A DNA stretch of 64,000 nucleotides from NCBI GenBank assembly GCA_944548615.1, contig OX155960.1, forward strand, positions 14,432,883 through 14,496,882, read 5' to 3'. Made by a program: the position numbers and the translations under genes. Source of the stretch: Micropterix aruncella. Taxonomy: Eukaryota > Arthropoda > Insecta > Lepidoptera > Micropterigidae. Of the stretch, positions 1 through 10,429 are shown piece by piece (positions within the stretch are counted from its first letter, which is position 1; the number at the start of each line of letters is the position of its first letter). The notes under the pieces are model-generated. The model worked only from the letters and a program-made list of their open reading frames with translations, ran no database searches and had not been told where the DNA came from.

Positions 1-1302
1 TAACCAAAATATGAAGTAAGTAACATTCCAGTTGTTACTCCGATATTTAATGGGCTCCATTGCGTTACTATGGTCGAAAATAATTCATGCGAACGAGACA
101 GAGCAGTGCGTTAGAGCGGAATGTAAAGAAGCGATCGTTTTTTGTCCTCGCCAAAACATGCTACTTGCCGAACATAAAACCAAATGAATTAGTTTAAAAA
201 CATTTTATCTGGTCTTAAAATACCCTCTATATGTTCGATTGGTAGTTTTATCCTGGATAAATAACAAACAAACGCTTCATATTACGCTTTAACTTATTGA
301 CCTATCTCGCTTGTATGAGCTAATTCCAATTTTAGTTCACGGAGGAAAGCAGTCAGGCTCAATATAACTACATATTTTTTACTGAGAAATTAAAACAAAT
401 AAAAGATTAATTAAAGCCCAATAAAAATACATATCACAGCAAAGGCGTTTTCTAGTCAAGAAATCGTTTGCAAATTAAGTAAACGTTGACAACAAACGAA
501 ATTTAGAAAATATGGAATAACACTGAAACACAAGAAATATAGAAAATAAAAATTCAATAAACTATTAAATAAACATTTTTTTTCGACACCTAGCACTTGC
601 AAAAGAAGACTAGTCTATTACACAATAATCAAAATATCAAAAAACAGAATACCAGTTTTTACTCTGACTCATGATGGACTCGATTGCGTTTCTTCGCGAA
701 CTAACATAGGAAAATAATTCATGCGAACGAGACAGAGCATTGCGTTAGATCGAAATTTAAAATGAACGATCGTTACTTTCGCGTACAAAAACTACTTGCC
801 GAATATAAAACCGTCTGAATTTGTTTGAAAATAATTCATCCGGTCTTAGTTTATCTCATTTCATGATCGATTGGTAGTTTTATCCGTTGTCCGAATTTAA
901 TTCGTAGAAATAAAAAAATAAAGTACACCCCAATCATAATGCATACCAAAGCAAAGGCGTTTTCAAGTCGAGAAATTGATTGAAAATGAAGTAAATGTTA
1001 ACAACAAACGAGAGTATAAAAGATAAAACGAAAAATTTATTGACTACATCGAATCGCCATTAAAAATTGCGATTATTTGAATTTGACTTGCTTAATGCTA
1101 TAAATTATATTATTATAATGTTATCTTGATCGTTCAGCAATATCGCCCGATTGTTAGCTGGTGTTAGTTACCTAATATCGGTCACTTTTCCAAATCCATT
1201 TGACTAAAATTTCATGGGCTTCATTCATTTTAGGTTCTTAATTTCTTTGATTTATTCCGGTACAAAATGACTACCGCGTATCGGTTTCAATACATACATA
1301 TA
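1..1302. repeat. AT-rich spacer with a diverged direct repeat
   Basis: I see no gene here. Two stretches, roughly 40-460 and 665-980, resemble each other in the same order. Both contain the words AATTCATGCGAACGAGACAG, CGATTGGTAGTTTTATCC and AGCAAAGGCGTTTTC at similar spacing. This looks like an old tandem duplication of a ~630-bp AT-rich unit, probably repeat-derived. Its class is unknown. Confidence 0.5.
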
Positions 1303-1307
1303 TGCAT

Positions 1308-2505
1308 TGGACGATTTTATTCATTTTTGAGGGAATAAGTTTAAGAAATTACGCACTAAAAATATGTGGGACCCCACACGGTACAAGAGCACTTCATTTA
1401 GATTTACGACAGCGAGCGGAGCTGGCCAGGAAGTGTAAGGTTTCTTTTCATATCTTTCACAAAGAACATTTTAAGTGGAAGACGAGGGTATGCGAGCGGC
1501 CGAGAAAAAAACGGCCAAGCGAGGGAGTCGCGCAGTCGTAAATCTAATGGACATCAAACCGCTAAATACGGATATAAAAAATAATCTTATGATAATTGTG
1601 AAATAAAGTCAAGTATAAATATCAACATCATTTACAATAGCAATACTCTCGAATGCAGCAATCTAGGAAAACGACTAACTTCTTTATAGTTAAGTTACAG
1701 TAAAGTTTCATATATGTAAATCATAAATAATATTAAAATAGGTAAAATGGCGTGAGAGTCGCGGGCGAAATAATGTAATAACGATCAAATGTGTGTCGCA
1801 CGTGACTCTCGATCACTAATTAGACTATAAGTAGAGTAATTAAGGGAATGAATGTAAATAAGACTCAAAACGAGACGTACGGAGCCGCCATTAGGGGGTG
1901 CGGTTTGTTTATTTAAATAGCCAATAGGCGAGTAGCTGGCACTCGCCAATGAGAACGTACGATCTCTGACCAATCAACAAGAAGAGCTTATTTGAAAGCT
2001 TTGACTTCCATTTTGAAATTAGGCCAGTCAGTCTCAAAAGAATCTTTGACTCCGGCAGACGTCAGTTGCGGAATCGGCGCGTAGATTGAAAGATATCGCC
2101 CTCATAGTTTAGGACGCGTCGGATGTGCATAATAATTGCACATTTGCATAGTAATTGCAACTCGCGAGTTGCAATCGCGGCGAATGGTGAATTGTGTCGT
2201 GTAAAGAGGACTTGCTGAAAATAAAAACCGCATTAATAACATTCTCTATATTTACTGAACCGTTCCTTCCTAAGTTCTGTGGAATTATTCTTCGGGAACG
2301 ACTAAATCCAGACAGCCTGCCGAGAGCTATGTATACGCCAAGAAACCCTATGGAGCAGCTGACGACGTGAGTAAAATTAACAATTAACCACATACAGTCT
2401 ACTACCACATCGCGTCGTACGCGGCAGCTTTGGCTTCCGCGATTAAGGTCCTGGACCCTGCGTTCGATTCGACGAGTTCGTCGGCCCTGAAGCAGGTTTC
2501 GTCCA
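1308..2505 (+). repeat. BEL/Pao array, LTR 1 (5' LTR)
   Basis: This LTR is 1198 bp. It is preceded by TGCAT and followed by the primer-binding region. It differs from LTR 2 at four substitutions that I noticed (near 1462, 1516, 1551 and 2071) and by one base near 2367, where LTR 2 has a deletion. Confidence 0.9.
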
Positions 2506-2509
2506 CGAG

Positions 2510-2526
2510 TGGTCTTTTCGGAGCCG
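2510..2526 (+). other. Putative primer-binding site, unit 1
   Basis: TGG starts four bases after the LTR end and is followed by a CTTTTCGGAGCC-like stretch, resembling the tRNA 3'-end complements found just inside insect BEL LTRs. The equivalent site in unit 2 (from 10393) has one T-to-C change. The cognate tRNA was not identified. Confidence 0.5.
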
Positions 2527-2546
2527 AATAAAAAGAAAAAAAGGAT

Positions 2547-3917
2547 ATGGCGTCTACGCAAGGCTCTCGGGCTGCGTCAGGAAGCAGCCGACGAAGCGAG
2601 AGGCTGCAAGAAATAAGAGAAGCCTCGGATGAAGTACGAAGAGTGACGAGGCAACGCGCCAAGTTGAGCGCGGAGAAGAAAAAACTGGAGGCTGCCGAAG
2701 AAGCAGAGAAGAAAAAATTGGAGGCCCAACTTGCCATAACTGCGTCTGCAAGGCAAGAGAAACAAGCGGATCTAGAAGCCGAAATGGAAATGTTAGAAGC
2801 AGACGGCCAGCATGCTCTTAGAATGCTGGAAGTCGTGTCGGAGGCTTTCGGGAGCACAGAAGGAGGTAGCGCCTGGGGAGAAACGAGAAACCTCTCCGCA
2901 GAAGAGGATGCGGCAGAAAGAACGTCTCAGTGGGCAAATTATCACACGCCAGCAGCCAGAGCGGAACAGCGGATGGGTGAACGTGAGGGCGAGGTGAGCC
3001 GACGGGCGCCGAGCGCCGCCGCTGATTTAGGCGGCGGCGCGGCGCCCGAGCCGGCCGACGAGAGCGCAAGGGCGCTGGCGAGCGCTGCCGCTCAATTCGC
3101 GGCCGCCGCAAAATCGGACAGCGGCGAGGTACGCGGATGGGAACAGCACAAGAACGACGCGACGCGGAGGGGCCGCGACGTGGACGCGGCCGGGGCGACC
3201 GCGGACGCGACGCTTCACGAGGCAGCAGAGGCGGAAGGCGCCGCGCGTGCCAAGCAGAACACGGCAGCAGATTCCAGCTCGCAAGAGGATGCGAGTGAGA
3301 AGCTAATCAATCAGGTTAGTCGTATTTTCTCGATTGCTGCAATTAAACCTCATTATAATCGAGAGTTGCCCACATTTTCGGGCGATTGCTTGCACTTTAT
3401 CGCGTTTAAATCGATTTTTGAACAATCCACCGACTTAATGAAATTAAATGATTCTCAAAATCTTCTACGTCTTCAGACAGCGTTAAAAGGGCGCGCACGC
3501 GAATGTGTTTCAGGTCTGTTGATGTCGCCATTAAATGTAAAAAATATAATGAAGACATTAGAGCTACTTTTTGGTAATCCAAATCAAATAATCCAACACA
3601 CGTTAGCGGAGGTTAGGAGGATAAGGGAGTTAAAAGAAAATATGGATCCGCAAGAATTATTGAGATTTGCATGTCAAGTTAAAAATCTAGTAGCGACGGT
3701 TCGCTCAGTAAATAAAACCGAGCATCTGTATAACCCGGAACTGTTAGAGACTTTGGTGTCGAAATTGCCAAAAAACTTAACCACTTTATGGCTAGGAGAT
3801 AAAAATAGGACGAATAAAAATAGCTCAGAGCCTGTCAAAGTGTATTTTTCAGTATTCAGTATTAGTATTCAGTATTCAGTTTATTTATTCAAAATATACA
3901 ATAACAGCATGAATTAG
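2547..3917 (+). CDS. gag: BEL/Pao Gag, truncated by a LINE insertion (unit 1)
   Basis: 456 codons from the first ATG after the primer-binding site. The N-terminus is a charged coiled coil (residues ~15-85, rich in Lys, Glu and Ala). An Ala/Gly/Asp-rich stretch follows (~145-240), then a DUF1759-type BEL Gag domain (~265-410, including LPTFSGD and LLRLQTALKGRARE). At codon ~432 (3844) the reading frame enters a LINE fragment, adds ~25 foreign residues and stops. In the uninterrupted element gag would run straight into the zinc-knuckle region now at the start of the pol frame, because BEL elements normally encode one Gag-Pol polyprotein. The same break is present in unit 2. Confidence 0.88.
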   Translation: MASTQGSRAASGSSRRSERLQEIREASDEVRRVTRQRAKLSAEKKKLEAAEEAEKKKLEAQLAITASARQEKQADLEAEMEMLEADGQHALRMLEVVSEAFGSTEGGSAWGETRNLSAEEDAAERTSQWANYHTPAARAEQRMGEREGEVSRRAPSAAADLGGGAAPEPADESARALASAAAQFAAAAKSDSGEVRGWEQHKNDATRRGRDVDAAGATADATLHEAAEAEGAARAKQNTAADSSSQEDASEKLINQVSRIFSIAAIKPHYNRELPTFSGDCLHFIAFKSIFEQSTDLMKLNDSQNLLRLQTALKGRARECVSGLLMSPLNVKNIMKTLELLFGNPNQIIQHTLAEVRRIRELKENMDPQELLRFACQVKNLVATVRSVNKTEHLYNPELLETLVSKLPKNLTTLWLGDKNRTNKNSSEPVKVYFSVFSISIQYSVYLFKIYNNSMN

Positions 3918-4761
3918 GAATTAAAGCTAATTATCGCATATTAGAATTCGTCAGTTTATATGTAGATATAAAACTATTTAAGCATAAATATTAATTCAAC
4001 AATAGCATTGACTAAAGTCGGCTTTACACGACAGACAAATATTTTTTTTAAAAAGAAATAATAGAGCTGAATCCATGTACATGAGTATACATATAAAATA
4101 GATTATTATTATAAGAATATTAATAGTCATCAAGCACTTTATACAAAAAATAATCACACAATTGGAAGTATCGAAACAAAATTGGAAAAAAACAACGTAT
4201 GTATATGATCAGGTATGTTACATTACACATTGTAATCTACATATTAAATATTATAATTAAATAATAAAAACTAAAATGAGGTACCTGAAAGTTACATATT
4301 AATGTTATTCCCATTTCAAAGAATTGGCATGCTCAAAAAAATCACCCAGCTTATAGAAAGCATGTGTGGATTGCAGCTTTTGTTTTATAAATCTTTTAAA
4401 CGCCTTTGTTTCCATCTTCCTTGTGGAGAGTGGTAGCTGGTTAAAGAGCTTATAGCTCAAATATCCAAAGGACTTTTGTGTCTGCGTAAGGCGTACTTTA
4501 GGCAGGATAACGTCATCACGTCTGCGTGTATTGTGGGAGTGCATATTCCCGTTTACCTCTTGTTCGTTAATATTTGATTTAGCATATAGTAGACATTGTA
4601 AAATATATTCAGACGTAAAAGTCAGTATTTTGTACTTAAGAAAATATGGTTCGCAGTGCGTGTCACGGGATACTCCTGCAATTGCTCTCAATGCACTTTT
4701 CTGTAAAATGAAAACCCTAGAACTGTCTGTGGCATTCCCCCTGTCTGTGGCATTCCAGTGT
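3839..4761 (-). mobile_element. 5'-truncated CR1-like LINE inserted in BEL gag (unit 1)
   Basis: The insertion interrupts the Gag-Pol frame. It is flanked by AGTGT (3839-3843 and 4757-4761), a plausible short target duplication; insert plus one AGTGT is 918 bp. On the minus strand 4305-4691 encodes the extreme C-terminus of a LINE ORF2, with a HNTRRRDD motif and a SFGYLSYKLFNQLP-like stretch typical of CR1/Jockey-type reverse transcriptases. A 3' UTR follows, ending in irregular TGAATAC-type repeats at 3847-3890. At the 5' junction, CTGTCTGTGGCATTCC is duplicated (4723-4738 and 4741-4756). Most of the LINE is missing, so it is dead on arrival. Confidence 0.85.
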
Positions 4762-7700
4762 GGTTAGAAGAACTAGCGGTTGGAGCCCAAGATGCGGGGT
4801 TTGGCGCTGGAGAACCAGCGAAAAGAACTCAGGAGTTGCCCCGTGACAAAAGATATAAAAATAGCTCGAAGAGGAATTTCGTGCTAAATACGCACGGCAA
4901 ACCATCTGGCCAGTGTCCCCATTGCAAAGAAGGTCACTACCTTAGCAAGTGTGAAAAACTAAAAGATATGTCTCTAGAAGCTCGGTGGTCGGCAGTCAAA
5001 AGTTTAGGTGTCTGCTATAAATGTCTCAGTCCGTCGCATAAACGAAACAGCTGTTTGGCTTATAAGCGTTACCCAAAAAATAAGTTTCACTTTTTATTGT
5101 CACCCCTCGCGCCCGGGCGAGAAAGTACTGAAAGGGAAAGTGAAAGTGTGGCAAGGACGCAAGTCGGCGTCACAACAAATACCGTCTCGCCGAACCGAGT
5201 TTTATTACAGATAGTGCCGGTCCAAATAACGGGTCCGAAGGGTAAAAAACAAGTACACGCTCTTTTAGACAGCGGATCGACCGTATCGTTGTTAGATAAA
5301 GCCGTGGCGATAGAACTAGGCATAAGAGGTGTGACACGACCTTTAGAAGTATCAGGTGTAAGAGGTATGAAGGTTTCTAATCACGACGCGGAAACGGTAT
5401 CGTTTCAAGTAAAAGGTATTTCAAGCGATAAAACCTATGAAATACAAGCATATAGCGTGATAGATTTGAATCTGCCTACGCTAAAATGTTTTGCAGGGTA
5501 CGGCACACGGCGCGTAACGGAAGCGACGTACTTTTCGAATAAAATGGAGGACGTAACGCCTCAATTATTAATAGGTGCCGATTGCGGTAATTTAATTGTC
5601 ACGAGACGCGTCACGCGGGTTAACGAAAATATGTCAATGGCACAAACACGGCTTGGGTGGGTACCTATAAGCACTGGGCCGGCCGAGAGCCACGCCGGGC
5701 ACCAGCATAACTTTTGTATCAGCGGGCAGGTCAGTGACGCGTCACTGCAAAAATTATTACAGGAAAATATAAAACTCGAGCAGGAGTGGCCGGGAAAGCA
5801 GCGAGAACCCGCCGAGTGGCGGAGGGCGACGGAATTGCTGGAAAACACTACCTCGGTAGCCGACGGCATTTGGTCTGCAGGTTTATTGTGGCGAGAGGAT
5901 GAAAGGATTATGCCAGACAGTAAGCCAATGGCGCTCGCTCGGCTTAGGTCGGTCGAGCGTAAGATGGACGCAGACCCCGAATATGCCAAGGCTTATTGTC
6001 TGAAAATGGACCACTATGTAAAACAGGGCTATGCACAAGAAGTGCGACCAGAGAGTTTAGTCGGTAGGAAAGATATTTGGTTTTTACCGCACTTAGGGGT
6101 GGTACATCCTGCCAAACCGGGCAAACTCAGGGTAGTGCATGACGCAGCAGCGTGTGTGAAGGGAGTGTCTTTAAACTCTCATCTATTATCAGGACCGGAC
6201 CTGTCAAATAGTATAGTGGGAGTTTTATGTAGATTTCGCGAGTACGCCGTAGGTTTTACAGCAGACATAGCCGATATGTTTCTGCGCATCAGGATAATGG
6301 AAGAGGACCAGTACTCTCAGTTATTTCTGTGGAGGGGAAATCGCAGGGATATAGAGCCAAAGGTCCTAAAAATGAAAAGTTTAATTTTCGGTGCCAGGAC
6401 ATCGCCGTGCACCGCGGAATTTGTGCGCATAAAAAATGCTGAGAGATTTCGCGATCGGTTCCCGCGAGCTGTGAGAGGAATAATCGAAAACTTTTTTGTT
6501 GACGATTTATTGTTCGGGGCGGAAACCGTGACGGAAGCGCGTAAGCTAATCAACGACATAGTTTGGATACATAAACAGGGGAACTTTAATCTTACGGGTT
6601 GGAGTTCGAACGAAAATGAGGCATTAAGCGATATACGGCAAGAAGAAAAGAATACAAAAGCTATAGGGCTAGAGAAAGGAGAGCTGCGCGCGCAGCGTTT
6701 ACTAGGTCTAGAGTGGATACCTATGTCAGACGAGCTAGGATTCGGTCTGAGCATGGAGAAGTTAGATATAGAGCTGAAAACAGGTAAAAGGAGGCCGACC
6801 AAGAGGGAGGCGTTACGCGTAGTGATGTCGGTCTGGGACCCACTAGGTCTGCTGAGTCCTGTAACGATAAGAGCTAAAGTTCTTATGCAGAACGTATGGG
6901 CCAGCAGTATAGGTTGGGATCAAGCCGTCTCTCCAGAGATATTTGAGAGCTGGAGGGACTGGCTCAAAGTACTAGATATGGCGCGAGGTGTGAGACTTCC
7001 TCGATACTTAGGTACGACCCGAAATGCAGGTGAGCGTAGAGAATTGCACGTTTTCTGCGATGCGTCGGCGAAAGCAATGTGTGCTGTCGCTTATTTGCGT
7101 GTAGAAAGAGAAGGCCAAGGTATTTTAGTGTCCTTTTTAGCTAGTAAAACGCGAGTGGGGCCTTTAAAAGGCCAGACGATACCGCGAATGGAGCTTACTG
7201 CAGCGCTGCTAGGGGCTCAACTCGCAAATAAAATTATTAAGGAACAAACGGCGGAAATACACGTTAAGGTCTTGTGGACTGATTCAACTAATGTTATTTG
7301 GTGGCTCACGTCAAAGAGCGTCGATCATCAGCAGTTTGTTAGTAACCGTTTAGGGGCTTTGGATGACCTGTCATCGCCAAAAGAATGGCGCTGGTTGTCG
7401 GGAAAAAGTAATCCCGCTGATGACGGGACGAGAGTGACAACAGCGGTAGATCTTACCTCGGAGGGTCGGTGGCTAAAAGGCCCTAATTTTTTGCGCGAAT
7501 CGCGCGATAAATGGCCCGCAGAAATTCCGCTAGCTCCGACCGAAAAAGAAAAGGGCAGGTTGGAATTTAAACCGGTGGCCGTTTTTGCACTCCATCAAAA
7601 GTTGGCAAGCGTATTAGAGGTAGAACGTTTTTCACAGCATCGTAGAATCGTGCGTGCTATGGGATACGTAAAAAAATTTATTCAGCTATGCCGGCGCGAG

Positions 7701-9080
7701 ACGGCTGAAGGCCACCTTAGCGCCGGCGACATAGCTCAAGCGGAAATTGCACTCGTGAAAGAATCACAACGACGCAGTTTCAGCCGGGAAATAGACCTGA
7801 TAAAGGGTGAGAAGGCCTTGCCCAAGGACAGTAGATTATGGACCGTCAACCTGTACGTCGATCAGAAGGGCGTACTGCGAATAAGCGGGCGAATTGAAAA
7901 TGCAGATTCCGTTCCACATGATACGAGGAATCCTATGATTTTAGATGGCAGAGATTACTATACGCGTTTATTAATTCTACGAACGCACGAAGAGAGTGCC
8001 CATGGAGGGGTAGAATTAGTTTTAGCGACTCTGAGGGAAAGATTTTGGATTGTGTGCCCGAGAAACTCCATAAAAAAACTCATTTATCAGTGCGTTCCGT
8101 GTGCTATTCGGAAATCCAAACCGATGAGCGCGCTGATGGGTCAACTGCCGCGTGAACGCTTACAGTCTCATGACAGGTGTTTCGCGGTAGTAGGCGTTGA
8201 TTTTTTTGGGCCGGTATTCGTGACGGTGAGAAGAAAAATAGAAAAACGTTATGGGGTAATGTTTACCTGTATGAGCAGCCGAGCTTCCCATATAGAGATA
8301 GCCGGAGATCTCTCCACGAACGCGACTATACAGGCTTTAAGGAGATTTATAGCGAGAAGAGGTAAACCGCGGGTTTTTTGGTCAGACAGGGGTACTAATT
8401 TTCAGGGTGCGAGTGCGGAGCTGAAGAAAACAGTCGCCGAGATACGCAACGATGAAATTCGACAACGGCTAACTAACGATCAGATCGATTGGAGATTTAA
8501 TCCACCAGGCGCACCTAACTTTGGAGGATCCTGGGAGGCTATGATTAAGTCAACCAAGAGGGCCTTGCACGCCGTCTTGAAAGAGAGGGCCCCCCCAGAG
8601 GACGTCTTGAGGACTTTGTTAGCAGAAGTAGAAGCGATCCTGAATCGACGGCCTTTGGTGCATATCACGCTAGATAGTCGCGATGACGTGGTTCTTACGC
8701 CGAACCACTTATTGTTAGGGCACTCAGGTGGTAGTTCTGCAATGGGCGATTATACTACTCAAGAGTTACATAGCAGAAAACAGTGGGTGCAAACTCAGGC
8801 CTTGGCGGATGCATTTTGGAATAGATGGAAGCGAGAAATACTGCCTACAATGGTTCAAAGGCCAAAATGGAAAGTACCACAGCCGCCACTTGAGGTCGGC
8901 GACCTGGTACTTTTACTCGACCCGTCTATGGAAAGGGGAAAATGGACCAGGGCAAGGGTGGAAAAAATATACCCCGACAAGCGAGGTGACGTCAGGATTG
9001 TCGATGTCCGAGCGGGCGGGAAGATCTACCGCAGAACAATCGGTAAATTAGTGAAGCTGCCGGTGGCGGAGAAACAATAA
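4758..9080 (+). CDS. pol: BEL/Pao Pol polyprotein (unit 1)
   Basis: About 1440 codons in one open frame. The first codon shown is GTG, not a true start: the frame is the continuation of gag, cut by the LINE. Order: two zinc knuckles (CPHCKEGHYLSKC near residue 54 and a second near 87); aspartic protease with DSGS at ~171; Pao-type reverse transcriptase with the FVDD box at 580-583; RNase H around 765-880 (FCDAS and WTDST); integrase zinc-binding region near 1085-1120; integrase core with D1148, D1210 and E1260 (50 residues between the last two); and a C-terminal DUF5641-like domain (VGDLVLLLD). All catalytic motifs look intact, so the enzyme part could be functional if expressed, but it lacks its Gag leader. 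Confidence 0.92.
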   Translation: MWLEELAVGAQDAGFGAGEPAKRTQELPRDKRYKNSSKRNFVLNTHGKPSGQCPHCKEGHYLSKCEKLKDMSLEARWSAVKSLGVCYKCLSPSHKRNSCLAYKRYPKNKFHFLLSPLAPGRESTERESESVARTQVGVTTNTVSPNRVLLQIVPVQITGPKGKKQVHALLDSGSTVSLLDKAVAIELGIRGVTRPLEVSGVRGMKVSNHDAETVSFQVKGISSDKTYEIQAYSVIDLNLPTLKCFAGYGTRRVTEATYFSNKMEDVTPQLLIGADCGNLIVTRRVTRVNENMSMAQTRLGWVPISTGPAESHAGHQHNFCISGQVSDASLQKLLQENIKLEQEWPGKQREPAEWRRATELLENTTSVADGIWSAGLLWREDERIMPDSKPMALARLRSVERKMDADPEYAKAYCLKMDHYVKQGYAQEVRPESLVGRKDIWFLPHLGVVHPAKPGKLRVVHDAAACVKGVSLNSHLLSGPDLSNSIVGVLCRFREYAVGFTADIADMFLRIRIMEEDQYSQLFLWRGNRRDIEPKVLKMKSLIFGARTSPCTAEFVRIKNAERFRDRFPRAVRGIIENFFVDDLLFGAETVTEARKLINDIVWIHKQGNFNLTGWSSNENEALSDIRQEEKNTKAIGLEKGELRAQRLLGLEWIPMSDELGFGLSMEKLDIELKTGKRRPTKREALRVVMSVWDPLGLLSPVTIRAKVLMQNVWASSIGWDQAVSPEIFESWRDWLKVLDMARGVRLPRYLGTTRNAGERRELHVFCDASAKAMCAVAYLRVEREGQGILVSFLASKTRVGPLKGQTIPRMELTAALLGAQLANKIIKEQTAEIHVKVLWTDSTNVIWWLTSKSVDHQQFVSNRLGALDDLSSPKEWRWLSGKSNPADDGTRVTTAVDLTSEGRWLKGPNFLRESRDKWPAEIPLAPTEKEKGRLEFKPVAVFALHQKLASVLEVERFSQHRRIVRAMGYVKKFIQLCRRETAEGHLSAGDIAQAEIALVKESQRRSFSREIDLIKGEKALPKDSRLWTVNLYVDQKGVLRISGRIENADSVPHDTRNPMILDGRDYYTRLLILRTHEESAHGGVELVLATLRERFWIVCPRNSIKKLIYQCVPCAIRKSKPMSALMGQLPRERLQSHDRCFAVVGVDFFGPVFVTVRRKIEKRYGVMFTCMSSRASHIEIAGDLSTNATIQALRRFIARRGKPRVFWSDRGTNFQGASAELKKTVAEIRNDEIRQRLTNDQIDWRFNPPGAPNFGGSWEAMIKSTKRALHAVLKERAPPEDVLRTLLAEVEAILNRRPLVHITLDSRDDVVLTPNHLLLGHSGGSSAMGDYTTQELHSRKQWVQTQALADAFWNRWKREILPTMVQRPKWKVPQPPLEVGDLVLLLDPSMERGKWTRARVEKIYPDKRGDVRIVDVRAGGKIYRRTIGKLVKLPVAEKQ

Positions 9081-9180
9081 ATAAGTAGGTAGTTAATAGT
9101 TAGTAACTAGACTAAATAAAAATAGAAAATAAATTCGTAATTAGCGATTTGGCATAAGAGTTGTAAATATTTTATGCCAA

Positions 9181-9191
9181 ATGGAGGGGTG
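9181..9191 (+). other. Polypurine tract, unit 1
   Basis: ATGGAGGGGTG lies directly before the TGG that opens LTR 2, the expected position for plus-strand DNA priming. The same tract is at 17064-17074 before LTR 3. Confidence 0.65.
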
Positions 9192-10388
9192 TGGACGATT
9201 TTATTCATTTTTGAGGGAATAAGTTTAAGAAATTACGCACTAAAAATATGTGGGACCCCACACGGTACAAGAGCACTTCATTTAGATTTACGACAGCGAG
9301 CGGAGCTGGCCAGGAAGTGTAAGGTTTCTTTTCATATCTTTCACAAAGGACATTTTAAGTGGAAGACGAGGGTATGCGAGCGGCCGAGAAAAAAACGGCA
9401 AAGCGAGGGAGTCGCGCAGTCGTAAATCTAATGGACGTCAAACCGCTAAATACGGATATAAAAAATAATCTTATGATAATTGTGAAATAAAGTCAAGTAT
9501 AAATATCAACATCATTTACAATAGCAATACTCTCGAATGCAGCAATCTAGGAAAACGACTAACTTCTTTATAGTTAAGTTACAGTAAAGTTTCATATATG
9601 TAAATCATAAATAATATTAAAATAGGTAAAATGGCGTGAGAGTCGCGGGCGAAATAATGTAATAACGATCAAATGTGTGTCGCACGTGACTCTCGATCAC
9701 TAATTAGACTATAAGTAGAGTAATTAAGGGAATGAATGTAAATAAGACTCAAAACGAGACGTACGGAGCCGCCATTAGGGGGTGCGGTTTGTTTATTTAA
9801 ATAGCCAATAGGCGAGTAGCTGGCACTCGCCAATGAGAACGTACGATCTCTGACCAATCAACAAGAAGAGCTTATTTGAAAGCTTTGACTTCCATTTTGA
9901 AATTAGGCCAGTCAGTCTCAAAAGAATCTTTGACTCCGGCAGACGTCAGTTGCCGAATCGGCGCGTAGATTGAAAGATATCGCCCTCATAGTTTAGGACG
10001 CGTCGGATGTGCATAATAATTGCACATTTGCATAGTAATTGCAACTCGCGAGTTGCAATCGCGGCGAATGGTGAATTGTGTCGTGTAAAGAGGACTTGCT
10101 GAAAATAAAAACCGCATTAATAACATTCTCTATATTTACTGAACCGTTCCTTCCTAAGTTCTGTGGAATTATTCTTCGGGAACGACTAAATCCAGACAGC
10201 CTGCCGAGAGCTATGTATACGCCAAGAAACCCTATGGAGCAGCTGACACGTGAGTAAAATTAACAATTAACCACATACAGTCTACTACCACATCGCGTCG
10301 TACGCGGCAGCTTTGGCTTCCGCGATTAAGGTCCTGGACCCTGCGTTCGATTCGACGAGTTCGTCGGCCCTGAAGCAGGTTTCGTCCA
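9192..10388 (+). repeat. BEL/Pao array, middle LTR (LTR 2)
   Basis: This LTR is 1197 bp and serves as 3' LTR of unit 1 and 5' LTR of unit 2. It has a private 1-bp deletion near 10248. At other variable sites it agrees with LTR 3 in one block (near 9346, 9400 and 9435) and with LTR 1 in others (near 9217, 9253, 9753, 9944, 10048 and 10212). It has no target duplication of its own on either side. Confidence 0.9.
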
Positions 10389-10429
10389 CGAGTGGTCTCT
10401 TCGGAGCCGAATAAAAAGAAAAAAAGGAT

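Noticed and set aside
4305..4691. A separate minus-strand host gene inside the BEL element
   Set aside because: The protein is only the C-terminus of a LINE ORF2 and lies within an insertion with its own ends.
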